NCBI GenBank assembly: GCA_949130485.1
Contig: OX422184.1
Span: 17,918,324 to 17,982,323 of the forward strand
DNA length: 64,000 bases
From: Agelas oroides
Lineage: Eukaryota > Porifera > Demospongiae > Agelasida > Agelasidae
Direction: 5' to 3'
The notes under the pieces were generated by a model, which saw only the letters and a program-made list of their open reading frames with translations, searched no databases and was not told the DNA's origin. Each line of letters begins with the position of its first letter. Positions within the stretch are counted from its first letter, which is position 1. The position numbers and the translations under genes were made by a program. Positions 21,544-33,000 of the stretch are shown here, piece by piece.

Positions 21544-21666
21544 TTCGCCATCAAATGCTCTTGAATTCACAGGTCTCCACTGAATGATTCCTCCTCTGAA
21601 GTGAGTAGATACTGCCAGTCCAAAAATGTAGCACAAGTAGGACACCCAGAGCAGAGAAAGTTTCAT
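21544..21666 (-). CDS. Exon 1 (signal peptide) of the three-exon extracellular protein gene
   Basis: The ATG is at 21664-21666 (minus strand). The 41 codons give a classic signal peptide (MKLSLLWVSYLCYIFGLAVS) followed by THFRGGIIQWRPV, then a donor GTGAGTTT at 21543. HFRGG-W-PV at the mature N-terminus marks a family of extracellular proteins in sponges, cnidarians and some other invertebrates. I do not know an official domain name. The exon ends on a codon boundary, matching the phase-0 start of exon 2. I chose this ATG because the upstream ATG of the open frame would add a non-signal extension. The putative gene spans at least 19 kb and its 3-prime end was not found. Confidence 0.78.
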
Positions 21667-22379
21667 CGTTGACGCCCTAACACAAAAGCAAGAGAAATCT
21701 TTTTTATGTGCTAATAAGCATGCATACAAAGTTGCGCACTAGCGTGTGTATTCATTTGTTTGCTTGTTTGGCCATTGGACCGACCACTTACCGTAAATTT
21801 CAAATGAGCGCATTCAAACATTTATATATATGGGAGTCTCTGCTGTACATCGGTATGAACGGTCTAGCTTGTCGTTCATGCACGGCCTTCACCTAAAAGC
21901 AAGCTCCACCACGTGCATTCTGACTCATGCGCAGCCTGCATGCCTTGTTATATACGCTGCCATCAGATTCATGGCACAGACTTACACAGTACTTGGAAGT
22001 AAGTTGCTGTATGTGCTGCAAACGTATTCAACTTAAGTCGACTTCGCTCCCAGTCTAAGTCTTTCACGCCAACGCTATACAGTCCGGCAGTAGCCCTTCA
22101 CTCTCGCTCTCGGCTGAGCTGCAGTACACGTTCACATCTATGCTAGTTCACGGTGTGTGAAGCTTTGTCAGCGTGTGCTGTCCTGGGCCAATATACGTGC
22201 TATGAAATTTGGTTACATGCAACTACAGGTTTGCTTTGCAATATGATTTGCAACTCCATTCCTAAGTTCAAAGTGGCAGTGTGGAACCAGTCTCATTCTG
22301 GAGAATTTACTGACACTATGGGATCCATGAGTGAAGTCCTTGACGGGCAATTGTGAAAGCCGGAACGGTATAGTCTAAG

Positions 22380-22760
22380 CTTTTTTCACAGCTGTTCATG
22401 TTGCATTACGTCATCATTACGTCTTCTGTTGAATATTCATAAGTAATTCGTTTCACAGCGGTTCATGTGTGGTTCATAATTAATTCGTTTCACAGCATAC
22501 ATTAGACCGAACAGTGTGCTGGTCGTCTGTTGTGGCTTGTTGGCTAAATGGTTAAGGGTTAGGGTTAGGGTTAGGGCTGGGGCCAGGGATTGCACTAGGC
22601 GTATTTCTTTTTTTTTCCCCTGTAGTGTTATAAGTGTGGTGAACACATTTGTCTTCGGTGGTACGGTAAGTGCGCGGCGGGGTGCGCACGACGGGTTACT
22701 TATGAATATTCAATAGGTGACGTAACCGCCACATGAACCGCTGTGAAAAAAGCGAATCCC
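22380..22760. mobile_element. Foldback element with telomere-like core, E1
   Basis: Inverted arms: CTTTTTTCACAGCTGTTCAT on the left and CACATGAACCGCTGTGAAAA on the right, with TGAATATTCATAAGTAA inverted as TTACTTATGAATATTCA. The right end reads GCGAATCCC. ATAGTCTAAG occurs directly outside both ends (22370-22379 and 22761-22770), which fits a 10-bp target duplication if the left end has lost about 8 bp. The core contains GGTTAAGGGTTAGGGTTAGG (about 22548-22570). Confidence 0.65.
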
Positions 22761-22761
22761 A

Positions 22762-23071
22762 TAGTCTAAGTTCACCCGGTTTGAAACGGTTTCCGGTTAC
22801 GTCACCTTAATAACTATTAATAATCCGTCGCGCTGCCGTAATTAGACCTTACAGCATGATGGCCGTCTGAAGCGGCTCGCTGGCTAAATGGTTAAGGGTT
22901 AGGGTTAGTGCTAGGGTTACGGTTAGGGCTAGGGCCAGGGAATGTATAATTATAGTCCTTTTTTTTCTTTCTCTGGTCTTACAAAATGTGATGAACATCT
23001 TTGCTTCGGTAGCCTCTTATGAATATTTAATAAAATGACGTAACCGTTTCAAACCGGGTGAACTTAGTCTA
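22762..23071. mobile_element. Foldback element with telomere-like core, E2
   Basis: The arms are TAGTCTAAGTTCACCCGGTT (left) and CCGGGTGAACTTAGTCTA (right), continuing inward (GGTTACGTCACCTTAATAA against TAAAATGACGTAACC). The core repeats the GCTGGCTAAATGGTTAAGGG motif and degenerate TTAGGG units (about 22880-22940). It abuts E1, so one element may have inserted into or beside the other. Confidence 0.65.
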
Positions 23072-24515
23072 CGCAGAAACGCGGAACGGAAATAAGATGC
23101 GAAGTGCGCTATGATGAACGCGCATGCGCACATTGTGAAGGCGCACATGGTTATAGGCTTACTTTGCAGCTCCAGGCGCAACAGCCAAGTCTGTTCGTCA
23201 GTCTGTCAGTTTAGGACGTTGAAGAATCGCCAAGTGTGAAGTTATCGATCTAACTCTGTCTGATAGTGACTCTGATAGTGATTTCATGCAAAGTAGAGCC
23301 CAAGTCTCTTTCACCGAGATATAGGTATGCCTACCTGTACCTGTAAGTTTCTATTACATCAAGTTCCTGCTACAACGGAAATTATTTTACAGGACTCGTG
23401 CATGTGCGTAGTAATGTACTGTAGTCTCGCGAAGTCAGGCAGACTCATTTGCATTGCGAGAAGCTGGGAGTTTCGCTTCGCGATGTTAACCTCAGTGAGG
23501 GTGAAACGATTTACTGGCTCTAGTGGAAAGACATCTCTAGATCTGTCTAAATGTTTTTCAAGGATAGGCTACTCGGCCTACGGAAGATGGCTGTGCTGTT
23601 ACAGGATGTAGCTGCTGGGAAGCTACCGTCGATAGTGACTTCCTGCATCATTTCTGTATAATTTCCTGTGTGAAACCACATTACTTCCGTTCCGCGTTCC
23701 GTTCCGCGTTCCTGCGTTCCACAGTTGCCCGTCTTTGACCAGGTATTTATGTACAGACAGCAACCTGAAAATTTTCGTTGTTCAGTGCAATCACTGGAGC
23801 AGAAAAATATTGCATCCCCCAATCAAAATAATATGTTATATATAGCAATAATGATGACTTAATATAGTGTAATATGCTATAGTATCCATGCCATAGTATA
23901 GCTACCTCATGTAACTGTTACATGGCCCACAGTGATCTCCTCAGATTGTGGTATCTGGACGTGCATAGTGCAGGTGCAAATCAGACATGGTGTTGCTATT
24001 TCATTTCTATAGGTTCACAGTGAAAGTGGCCCATGCAGCTGAAGAAGCCTGTTCCAGGCATAAAAGCTTCAATTATCTCATGGAGACTATTGTGATGCTG
24101 AATCTACTTACGTGACTACTGTAGTCTCACAAAAGTGCGCCCATGGGCGGAGCACCTTACAAGTCTGCCAAAGATGGAAGTGGATGCTCTTTCTAGTGGT
24201 CCACTTTTAAAACTAAATGATGGTTATTTATACTGCATGTGTGAGTTTTGCATAAATCATAAATCCTTCCCACATGGAGAACTATACAAGGGAAGGATTT
24301 ATGCAAAAGTCATAAATGATGTGGAACATACCCAAACAGTACACCTGCAAATAGTGATGAAATTCATAGTCAATTACTGAAATTGTTAACTGGTGGCGTG
24401 TTTTGCATAATTCCTTGCCATGAGTAACTCAAGGTAATTTTGGTACTTTTATGCAAAAGTCACCAGGACCGATTTTGTGAAGAAAGTAAAGTCAATTCAC
24501 ATCATGATTAGGCTC

Positions 24516-24910
24516 CACACTTCTTTGATTTTGTACAAGGCAATGTCACTTTCTATAGTTTTCGACAAAGTCGAAGATGTTTGGTAGTTAAAATGGCCTC
24601 CTGTGACTCACCTTGCGTTGAACTCCCAACTTACAAGTAATAAGCTTATAGCCCGCAAGGTGAGTCATAACCAATTTTGACTAATCAGATAGCTTCAGTG
24701 CAGTCGGAAACCCTATGTGCCTGTGGTGACTTAGCCTATAGAGCGATTCTTGTAGCTTGCATCCACGATTTGCCCTTGAAATGTCATCAGTGGAAGTGAT
24801 TACTGTCCTCTCATCCAATAGGTCTTGAAATCTTCAAGATTGTCTATTTCCTTCACCTTGCATAGCACCATCCCGTTTTCCAAAGATGAAATGTGGAATT
24901 GAGCTTAATA
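24516..24910. repeat. Repeat-derived stretch
   Basis: The segment from about 24566 to 24800 shares ordered blocks with MITE family D (35691-35991), including GAACTCCCAACTTACAAGT, a GCTTCAGT segment and TTGCCCTTGAAATGTCAT. An internal stem pairs GACTCACCTTGCG with CGCAAGGTGAGTC. A separate 62-bp imperfect hairpin lies upstream at about 24244-24310 (TAAATCCTTCCC against GGGAAGGATTTA). Confidence 0.5.
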
Positions 24911-25062
24911 TCAATCAAAACTTCCTGTTTGTGGAACAGTCTGACAGGTTTTGTTCCAAGGTTTTGAAATGATGTTCTTTGGTATGCCATCGTACAGAGT
25001 GACTTGTAAGCCATGGTGTTGACGTAATCTGTCCTTGGGGACCATACAGCAAGCAAAAATAT
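24911..25062 (-). CDS. Possible terminal exon of a minus-strand gene
   Basis: After an acceptor TTATTATACACAG (just above 25062) the frame reads IFACCMVPKDRLRQHH, then VTLYDGIPKNIISKPW, and ends at TGA (24911-24913). The frame is set by the phase left by the candidate exon at 29672-29790 (one base carried over). Joined this way the stop comes after 51 codons. The composition looks protein-like, with two adjacent cysteines, but I recognise no domain. Another frame through the same stretch is open to a possible donor at 24856. The assignment is tentative. Confidence 0.33.
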
Positions 25063-26330
<1,268 letters not shown>

Positions 26331-26562
26331 ATGGGTGCATGTGTGTGTGTGTGATATTTGTGTTTGTATGTGCATGTTAGCGTTTATAGTTTATACATTA
26401 TATTGAGTAACTGGGTGCAATCAAAGTTTTTTTTGATGTTATATACTATGCAGTGTGCATAGTCATAGTTCATATAAAAGCTAGATTCTAAAAGCATACA
26501 ATTATATGATACATGCAACTCCAAGATTGCTTTGCTTTATGCTTTATAACTCAATTTCTCAG

Positions 26563-28860
26563 TTCAAGGAATTGAATGTCGTGATTCAGTTGATGTGAAG
26601 TTCAGCCATGGCAGCCAAGAGATTTCTTTGGACATACCAAAGGAAGGCATCACATACAGTGGATAAAAATTACTCCTAGCTCTCTCACCCACTAAAGGTG
26701 TGAAAATAATCATCAGTCGTTAGGCATAGGTGTAGGTATAGTGTGTTATGTGTATGCATGCATTTACATAATTGTGTGATAAATGTGTTTATAGTCTCAC
26801 TCTGCCTAGAAAATGATACATGTATGATGTAAACACGCAAGGTTGCTAATCATCGTTTAAATTTGTAACTCCATTTATCAGTTCAAACTGGTATATGGAA
26901 GTTGCCTTTTCATTTGACACCACAGGATCTATGAGCAAAGTCCTTGATCAGGTACAAACAGCAACATGATTTTTTTGGTTGTTATCCAGGCAGTGCAAGA
27001 GGACTGCAGCAGAAATATATGGCAATCACTATCTACAATAACATAAACATTGGCTTAATATGACTTGGGGGTCCATTAGGCAAGGAAAACTATTATAATG
27101 TTAATGCACTTCCTCCTTCCGCCTACCATTCAAGTGTTTGTTGATTCAGTTTGCCACAGGAGTTATCTCATAGCATCTAATTTTTTAAAAATCCCTAGGT
27201 GAGCATGCCCAAAGATTCCCCTACTTTTGCATGCTTATGCACACACACATGCATAGTGTGCACTTCTAACTATCGTCTAGCAATGCAGTCTTCTCCCTAC
27301 CATTCTTCTGCCATGCAGGTAGGGGATACTTGAACCCAGTTATGTACATGGCTGCACAATAATCTCTAAACAGATTGTGAGTATAGATCCATGCACACAC
27401 ACACAAACACACATTATATATAATATATATATAATTATACAGCAGGTGCATATCAGACTGGTGTTTTTCTAGGTTTGCAGTGAGATTACAAAATCAGTAA
27501 CCCAGCAAATTCCAAAGAAGCGAATTCCAGGCATTAAAATTGCATAATTATATTGCCCATGGAGACTACTGTGATGCTGGATCCACATATGTGACTTAAA
27601 ATAAAAAGATTTCTCTAGTGATGCGGAGTCTTTCTGTGACTTTGTGAAGAAAGTGAAGTCAAGTCATAATCATTGTAGCTTTAAATATAAGAGTATGATT
27701 AGGTATGTATCAGACTTGTTACAAATTCTGCAAGATTCAAAGATAAACAAAGTTGTAACTGAGTTCAAAGAGTCACAACAGTTACTATGTACTGGAGGAG
27801 GGAGAGAGTTCCATATGTCAATAGTGTGGCCGGGAAAGAAAACTCGTGTGTGTTAGAGCGAGTGATTTAGTACAAGACAATTAAGGTAGTTTTCTAACTA
27901 GGAAGTCAGTCTGGTTGCTCTAAGCTACATGTATACACTGTCTCTAGACTCTCTACATACAATGGCTCACTAGCAACCACAACAACCACTCAAGAAAAGA
28001 TGAACAAGCAAAAAAAAAAAAAACAGATAAACTTTCTTCCAGCCATTTGTGTAAAATAATGATAAGCGTATAAGTACTTCTTTTTTGGAATATTTAGCTA
28101 ATCAGAATAACATATCTGAGAGCATGTATATATACACCAAGTCTACAAAAGCATGGCTTCTCAGTAACCTCGATCTGTTGGGAAGACTTAGAAAGTTCAA
28201 ACCAGTTGCACCAATGGGTTTTGCCGAACTGCAAGCCTCTCAGACCACTAGACTCAACCCATTAGACATATGTTTATAATTATACTGTACCTTAGTGTTG
28301 TTCCCACACTTTCACCAGCTTTCTGTCGCTTGCAGTATGGAATGCTGGGTAGTGGGGCTTGGGAAGAAGGCTAACTGTAGCTCTCATACTTTAAATGCAA
28401 ACTACCAGCACAATTGCATCCATACAAAGTCACATCATCACCACCATGTAGCCTAGTGCAATTTTAATGTTAGCATATTACATACATTGTCCACAGAAAC
28501 TATACCATTGTGGCATTCACTTTCTGACACAGCATACATTCCTATACTTTATGTGATGCTGCCAATTTATGTGTAGATGTATATCCTCCTCTTATTTTAG
28601 ATGCGTTAAATGGTGATGAGTGCTATGAACTGGTCCTCCATGAGGCAGGAGTTTGTCTTGGACACCAGGCACCCAGTGATTTCTGGCTATGATTGGTGAT
28701 GCTAATTATAACCCATGTGATGTCGACTACCATGAATAAACAAAACCTGGATTGAAGAAAGAAGGCAAAAAAGCTCTATAAGAAGATCGGAGAGAAGGTG
28801 TTTTATATTCACGCATTAGATCTGACTGGAACCGTTGTGGATGCTGGTGTGCTCTGAGTT
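26563..28860 (+). pseudogene. Decayed von Willebrand A gene, copy 2
   Basis: Exon-like pieces occur in order. 26563-26666 follows acceptor TTTCTCAG and reads IECRDSVDVKFSHGSQEIS then LDIPKEGITYSG and a stop. 26882-26951 follows acceptor TTATCAG and encodes NWYMEVAFSFDTTGSMSKVL up to donor CAG/GTAC. DTTGSM is the VWA metal-binding site. 27473-27595 after TTTTTCTAG gives IPGIKIA and HGDYCDAGSTYVT separated by a frameshift. 27619-27661 after TTTCTCTAG gives DAESFCDFVKKVKS. 28601-28860 after CTTATTTTAG gives GDECYELVLHEA, then in other frames AMIGDAN, then KKAKKLYKKIGEKVFYIHAL. These blocks match, in order, a VWA family I recall (HGDYCD-STYV, FVK-V, ECYELVL, IGDA-PH, GI-VY). Several frameshifts show it is not functional as it stands. 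Confidence 0.75.
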
Positions 28861-29671
28861 AGAATGAGGTAGCCTTGTGGTCCTTGGTGAGATAGTTTGA
28901 CATAAATATGAGGCAGGCAAGGGAAAGGGAGGAGATACTTGAATGATAATCAACCACTATGTGGTTATAAAATGTTTTTACAGTGTAAAATTTGTTGTGA
29001 GAAAGACATCACAATTAATCTGACTGTTGTAGACAAGCTAATGATGCAGCAGCAATGTGTGCATGCACATGTCTGATTTCACACACACAGGTATTCAGTC
29101 ACATTGGTACTTCTAACAACAAGGACCAATCAGGTTGGAGAATATAATGCTATGGTAGCTACAGGACATTAAAACAACCACCCTCCACCCTTAGAGCCAG
29201 GCGATTCTTGTTATAATTCACAAATAGTTTTGTGCTGAAATTCATGTGCTGTTGGTATTTGCAACTTTGCTAGAATCAATGTCATGGGACTCTATGTTGC
29301 CATGACAACACAAATGCAAACAACATTACTGTTCTGTCTCCTTTCATATCTCGTTCGTGTGTCAAAGCATGGAATTGTACCTCTGGTTGATTATGTAGCA
29401 TTTATTTTCTGAGCAGAAAACAAAACACTCAACAGCTGAAAATGCTATTATAGGAAGTTTATTTGAGCCCTTGCCGTGTTAACTAATGGGTAAACAATGT
29501 TTACTCCAGCTGGCGTGAATCTGCATCTTGAAGTTTTGTTTGTGTTCACAGGGACCTTAGTAAGGAAGTCAAGCACAAGAGTATATAAGAGCATAAATTG
29601 GATACACTCTCACAGTGTTTGTGCATGTAATATGAGATATAGCTGAGTGTAAGTCAAATATTGATACTTAC
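28861..29671. other. Non-coding stretch
   Basis: No gene or repeat is recognised. On the minus strand it would be intron of the tentative two-exon gene. Confidence 0.4.
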
Positions 29672-29790
29672 TTAGAGTTCCAACAAAAAAGATTGAGTCA
29701 CATTCCACTCTACTTCTGGAAAGGTCAGTACAATCTGCACTACAGTAGCCATTGTTTAGTAGAGACTTGTATGATCTGTTCCTCTTGTAG
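29672..29790 (-). CDS. Possible internal exon of a minus-strand gene
   Basis: The 119-nt exon candidate has acceptor TATTGCTGCTTTTAG (just above 29790) and donor GTAAGTAT starting at 29671, both close to consensus. The open frame reads YKRNRSYKSLLNNGYCSADC and then VECDSIFFVGTL, with three cysteines close together. One base is left over and combines with the exon at 24911-25062. No 5-prime exon was found: upstream on this strand lies the start of the plus-strand receptor gene, 300 bp away. I recognise no family. Confidence 0.33.
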
Positions 29791-30090
29791 CTAAAAGCAG
29801 CAATATTAGTATGAAACAACATGCATGCATGCATGGATTTGGGGAATGAGTTTACCAACGACATTTTATAACTCCCAGTGGATGGTTCTACGTGACAAGG
29901 TGAGGCTTAATGCTAGAAAACTGTGTTACACAGAAGTCCCGCAGAAGTCCACTTTTTTCTCCTACCCCCAAAACAAAACATGTATGCATGTGGGGAATGA
30001 ACTTATCAATGACATTTTATGACTCTCAGATGCTATGCATATGCATGCTATCAAATACAAATCTCTGCTCTTTTGCAGTTGTTACAACAC
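29791..30090 (+). promoter_or_regulatory. Likely 5-prime UTR intron end and leader of the plus-strand receptor gene
   Basis: TCTCTGCTCTTTTGCAG (30062-30078) is a strong splice acceptor 12 bp before the presumed start ATGATG at 30091, so the leader probably contains an intron. A duplicated block of about 60 bp lies upstream (GGGGAATGA, ACATTTTATAACTC at about 29840-29875 and ACATTTTATGACTC at about 30010-30030). No TATA box is assigned. Confidence 0.5.
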
Positions 30091-33000
30091 ATGATGTACA
30101 CAACATTCGTTGTTCTTGTGGCAGCACTGCTCATTAACACCCTCTCTCGCTGCTCTGGTGAGAATGTGTACTGTGTCATACCCACTGCTACCTCATGCTC
30201 ATCCTGCCCTCACAATAACCACTGTGCCACAATCTCTGAGTATGCACAAGAAGCTGGATTGTATTTTACCTCCAACACCGCTATGGTTTTCTTGCCAGGT
30301 GACCATACTCTCAGTACCAATATCACAGTTGTCAATGTAACCAGGCTGACCATACATGGGGAGTCTTCCTCAGGCAACAGAGCAACAGTTATTTGCAGTG
30401 GGTCAGTCGGCCTCCGCTTCACAAGCATGGTGGAGTTCAAAATAGATTCTTTGTCTTTAACATCTTGCAGCAGAAAACATGCTGTTATTTATGCTAATCA
30501 TCTAACTATTACCCAAGTGGCCTTGTATTTGCAATCTACACAATCTGCTGAACTAGTTAACTGTTCCTTCCATGACAACCTTGGCACTGCACTTCGAGTG
30601 GATGATACCAATATCACTCTGGCAGGGAACAGTGAGTTCACACATAACTATATGCTCTGTGGAGGTAACCTTGTTGGAGGAGGAGGTATCGTTGCATACA
30701 GCAGCATCCTATCATTCACTGGGAACACAACCTTCCTTGATAATACTGCATCTTGCTCAGTAGGGGGTGGTGCAATCTACACATTAGACAGTAGTGTTAG
30801 CTTCAAAGGAATCAACAACTTCATCACCAACTCAGCAAATGGTGATGGTGGTGCGATCTTCACATATGATGCTATACTAAACTTTAGTGGAACCAACAAC
30901 TTTATCAAAAACTCAGCAAAATATGCTGGTGCAATCTCCGCACACAATACTGTACTTTCCCTTGGTGGAACCAACAGCTTCATTAATAATTCTGCACGTC
31001 ATAGTGGTGGTGCAATTTACACATTATTAACTTCAATGGACCCAACAACCTCATAAACAACTCAGCACACTGGAAGGGTGGTACAACTTCAGGGCTTACC
31101 TTCAATGGAACCAACAATTTCATCAGCAACTCAGCAGGCCGAAGTGGTGGTGCAATCTTTGCAAAATGTACTGCACTTACCTTCACTGACAGTGGAACCA
31201 GAAACTTCCTCAACAATTCAGCACAGTGGAATGGTGGAGCAATCTACACATATGACTATACTGTACTGACCTTTGAAGGAACACATGACTTCAGCAGCAA
31301 CTCAGCTGCTGGTGACGGTGGTGCGATCTCCACATACGATACTACACTTAACTTTAGTGGGACCAACAACTTTATCAAAAACTCAGCAAAACATGGTGGT
31401 GCAATCTGCACAAAAAATACTGCACTTTCCCTTAGTGGAACCAACAGCTTCATCAAAAATTCAGCCGGTCATGGTGGTGGTGCAATTTACACAGTAGACA
31501 ATAATCTTAGCTTCATTGGAACCAAAAACCTCATCAACAACTCAGCACACTGGAAGGGTGGTGCAATTTACACATTAGGCAGTACTGTTAGCTTCAAAGG
31601 AATCAACAACTTCATCAGCAACTCAGCAGGTAGTAATGGTGGTGCAATCTACACATACGATACTATACTTAACTTTAGTGGAGCCAACAACTTCATCAAA
31701 AACTCAGCAAAACATGGTGGAGCGGTCTTCACAAACGATACTGTACTTTACTTTTGTGGAACTAACAGCTTTATCAAAAACTCTGCACGTCATTATGGTG
31801 GTGCAGTTGTCACAACAGACAATACTGCACTTACCTTCATTGGAACCAACAATTTCATCAGCAACTCAGCTGGCCGAAACGGTGGTGCTGCAGTCATTGG
31901 TTACAATACTGCATCTAGCTTCAGTGGGAACAGCAACTTCATCAACAATTCAGCATACTGGGATGGCGGTGCAATCAATGCACACAATACTGCACTTAGC
32001 TTTAATGGAACCAACATCTTCATCAACAACACATCAAACTGGATTGGTGGAGCAATCTTCACAAAAGACATTACTCTTAACTTCAGTGGAACCAGCAACT
32101 TCATTAACAACTCAGCAAGTGGTGGTGGAGCTATAGGTACAGATAGTAACAGTTCACTAACATTCAATGGGACCATTTACTTCACTAACAATGGACACTA
32201 TTGGGAAGGAGTTACTGCCGGTGGAGGAGTGTACCTGGGAATAAAGTGCATATTTTCCATTTTCCCTAACACAACTGTGTATTGGGAGAACAATTGTGCA
32301 ACTTTAGGAGGAGCTATCTATGTTCAGGATGTTAGCCCTTTAAGTTACTGTACTCCACTTGTCCAATATATACCAAAACAACAGTGCTTCTTTCAACTCC
32401 CTGGCCAGACTCTGTCCAATGGTATTGACATCAAACTTGTTTTCAAGAACAACTCTGCTGATGTTGCAGGAAGTGTGTTGCATGGTGGTGCAATAGATCA
32501 CTGCAAACTCACTCATGGCCTGGACTCATACAGCTCTGGTGAAGTGTTTGACATGCTAGTCAACAACAATGACACTGATTACAACACAAATTCAAATATT
32601 TCCAATGACCCAATTCAAATATGCCTATGTGAAAACAATCTTCCAAACTGTAGCAAGCATCATGTTTCACACACAGCGTATCCTGGTGAAACATTTCAAG
32701 TTTCTGTGGTTGCAGTTGGACAAAGAAATGGAACAGTTACTGGCACAGTGATAAATAATATAGACCGAAGTATAAATTACCTATCAGATTTGCAGTACCT
32801 CCAGGAAACAAACAACACCTGCACCAAACTGAAATACACTGTGTTTTCACTGTCTCAGATTGTGCAGATGGGGCTGTCTGCAGCACACGGCCCATGTACA
32901 AGGTATTATAGGTATACACTAGTTATCTCAGTGAAGTTAAATCAGACCTGCCCACCTGGATTTAACATCTCCGTGTCCACACAATCATTTGTCTGTGAAC

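Larger units (their letters stand above)
22262..24515 (+). pseudogene. Decayed von Willebrand A gene, copy 1
   Basis: Fragments in the same order as in copy 2 (26882-28860). Near 22300-22347 the sequence encodes EFTDTMGSMSEVLD, a VWA metal-site motif (family DTTGSMS) with one substitution, and its donor now reads GGGCA instead of GGTA. At 24013-24120, after an acceptor TTTCTATAG, IKA-II and HGDYCDAESTYVT can be read only with a small frame change. Near 24476-24515, DFVKKVKS follows. Non-coding sequence between (for example about 23730-23820) also aligns with copy 2. Two foldback elements (22380-23071) are inserted after the first exon. The gene is dead. VWA domains normally mediate extracellular adhesion. 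Confidence 0.7.

Noticed and set aside
24600..24670. tRNA or tRNA-derived SINE at GAGTTCAACGC in the hairpin of the family D relative
   Set aside because: There is a B-box-like string and a stem, but no cloverleaf or matching A box could be drawn, and the full-length family member has inverted ends typical of a MITE.
31078..32136. Alternative open frames (Ser/Thr/Gln-rich) and antisense frames across the rung array
   Set aside because: They are out of frame with the beta-helix rungs and arise from the repeated codon pattern.
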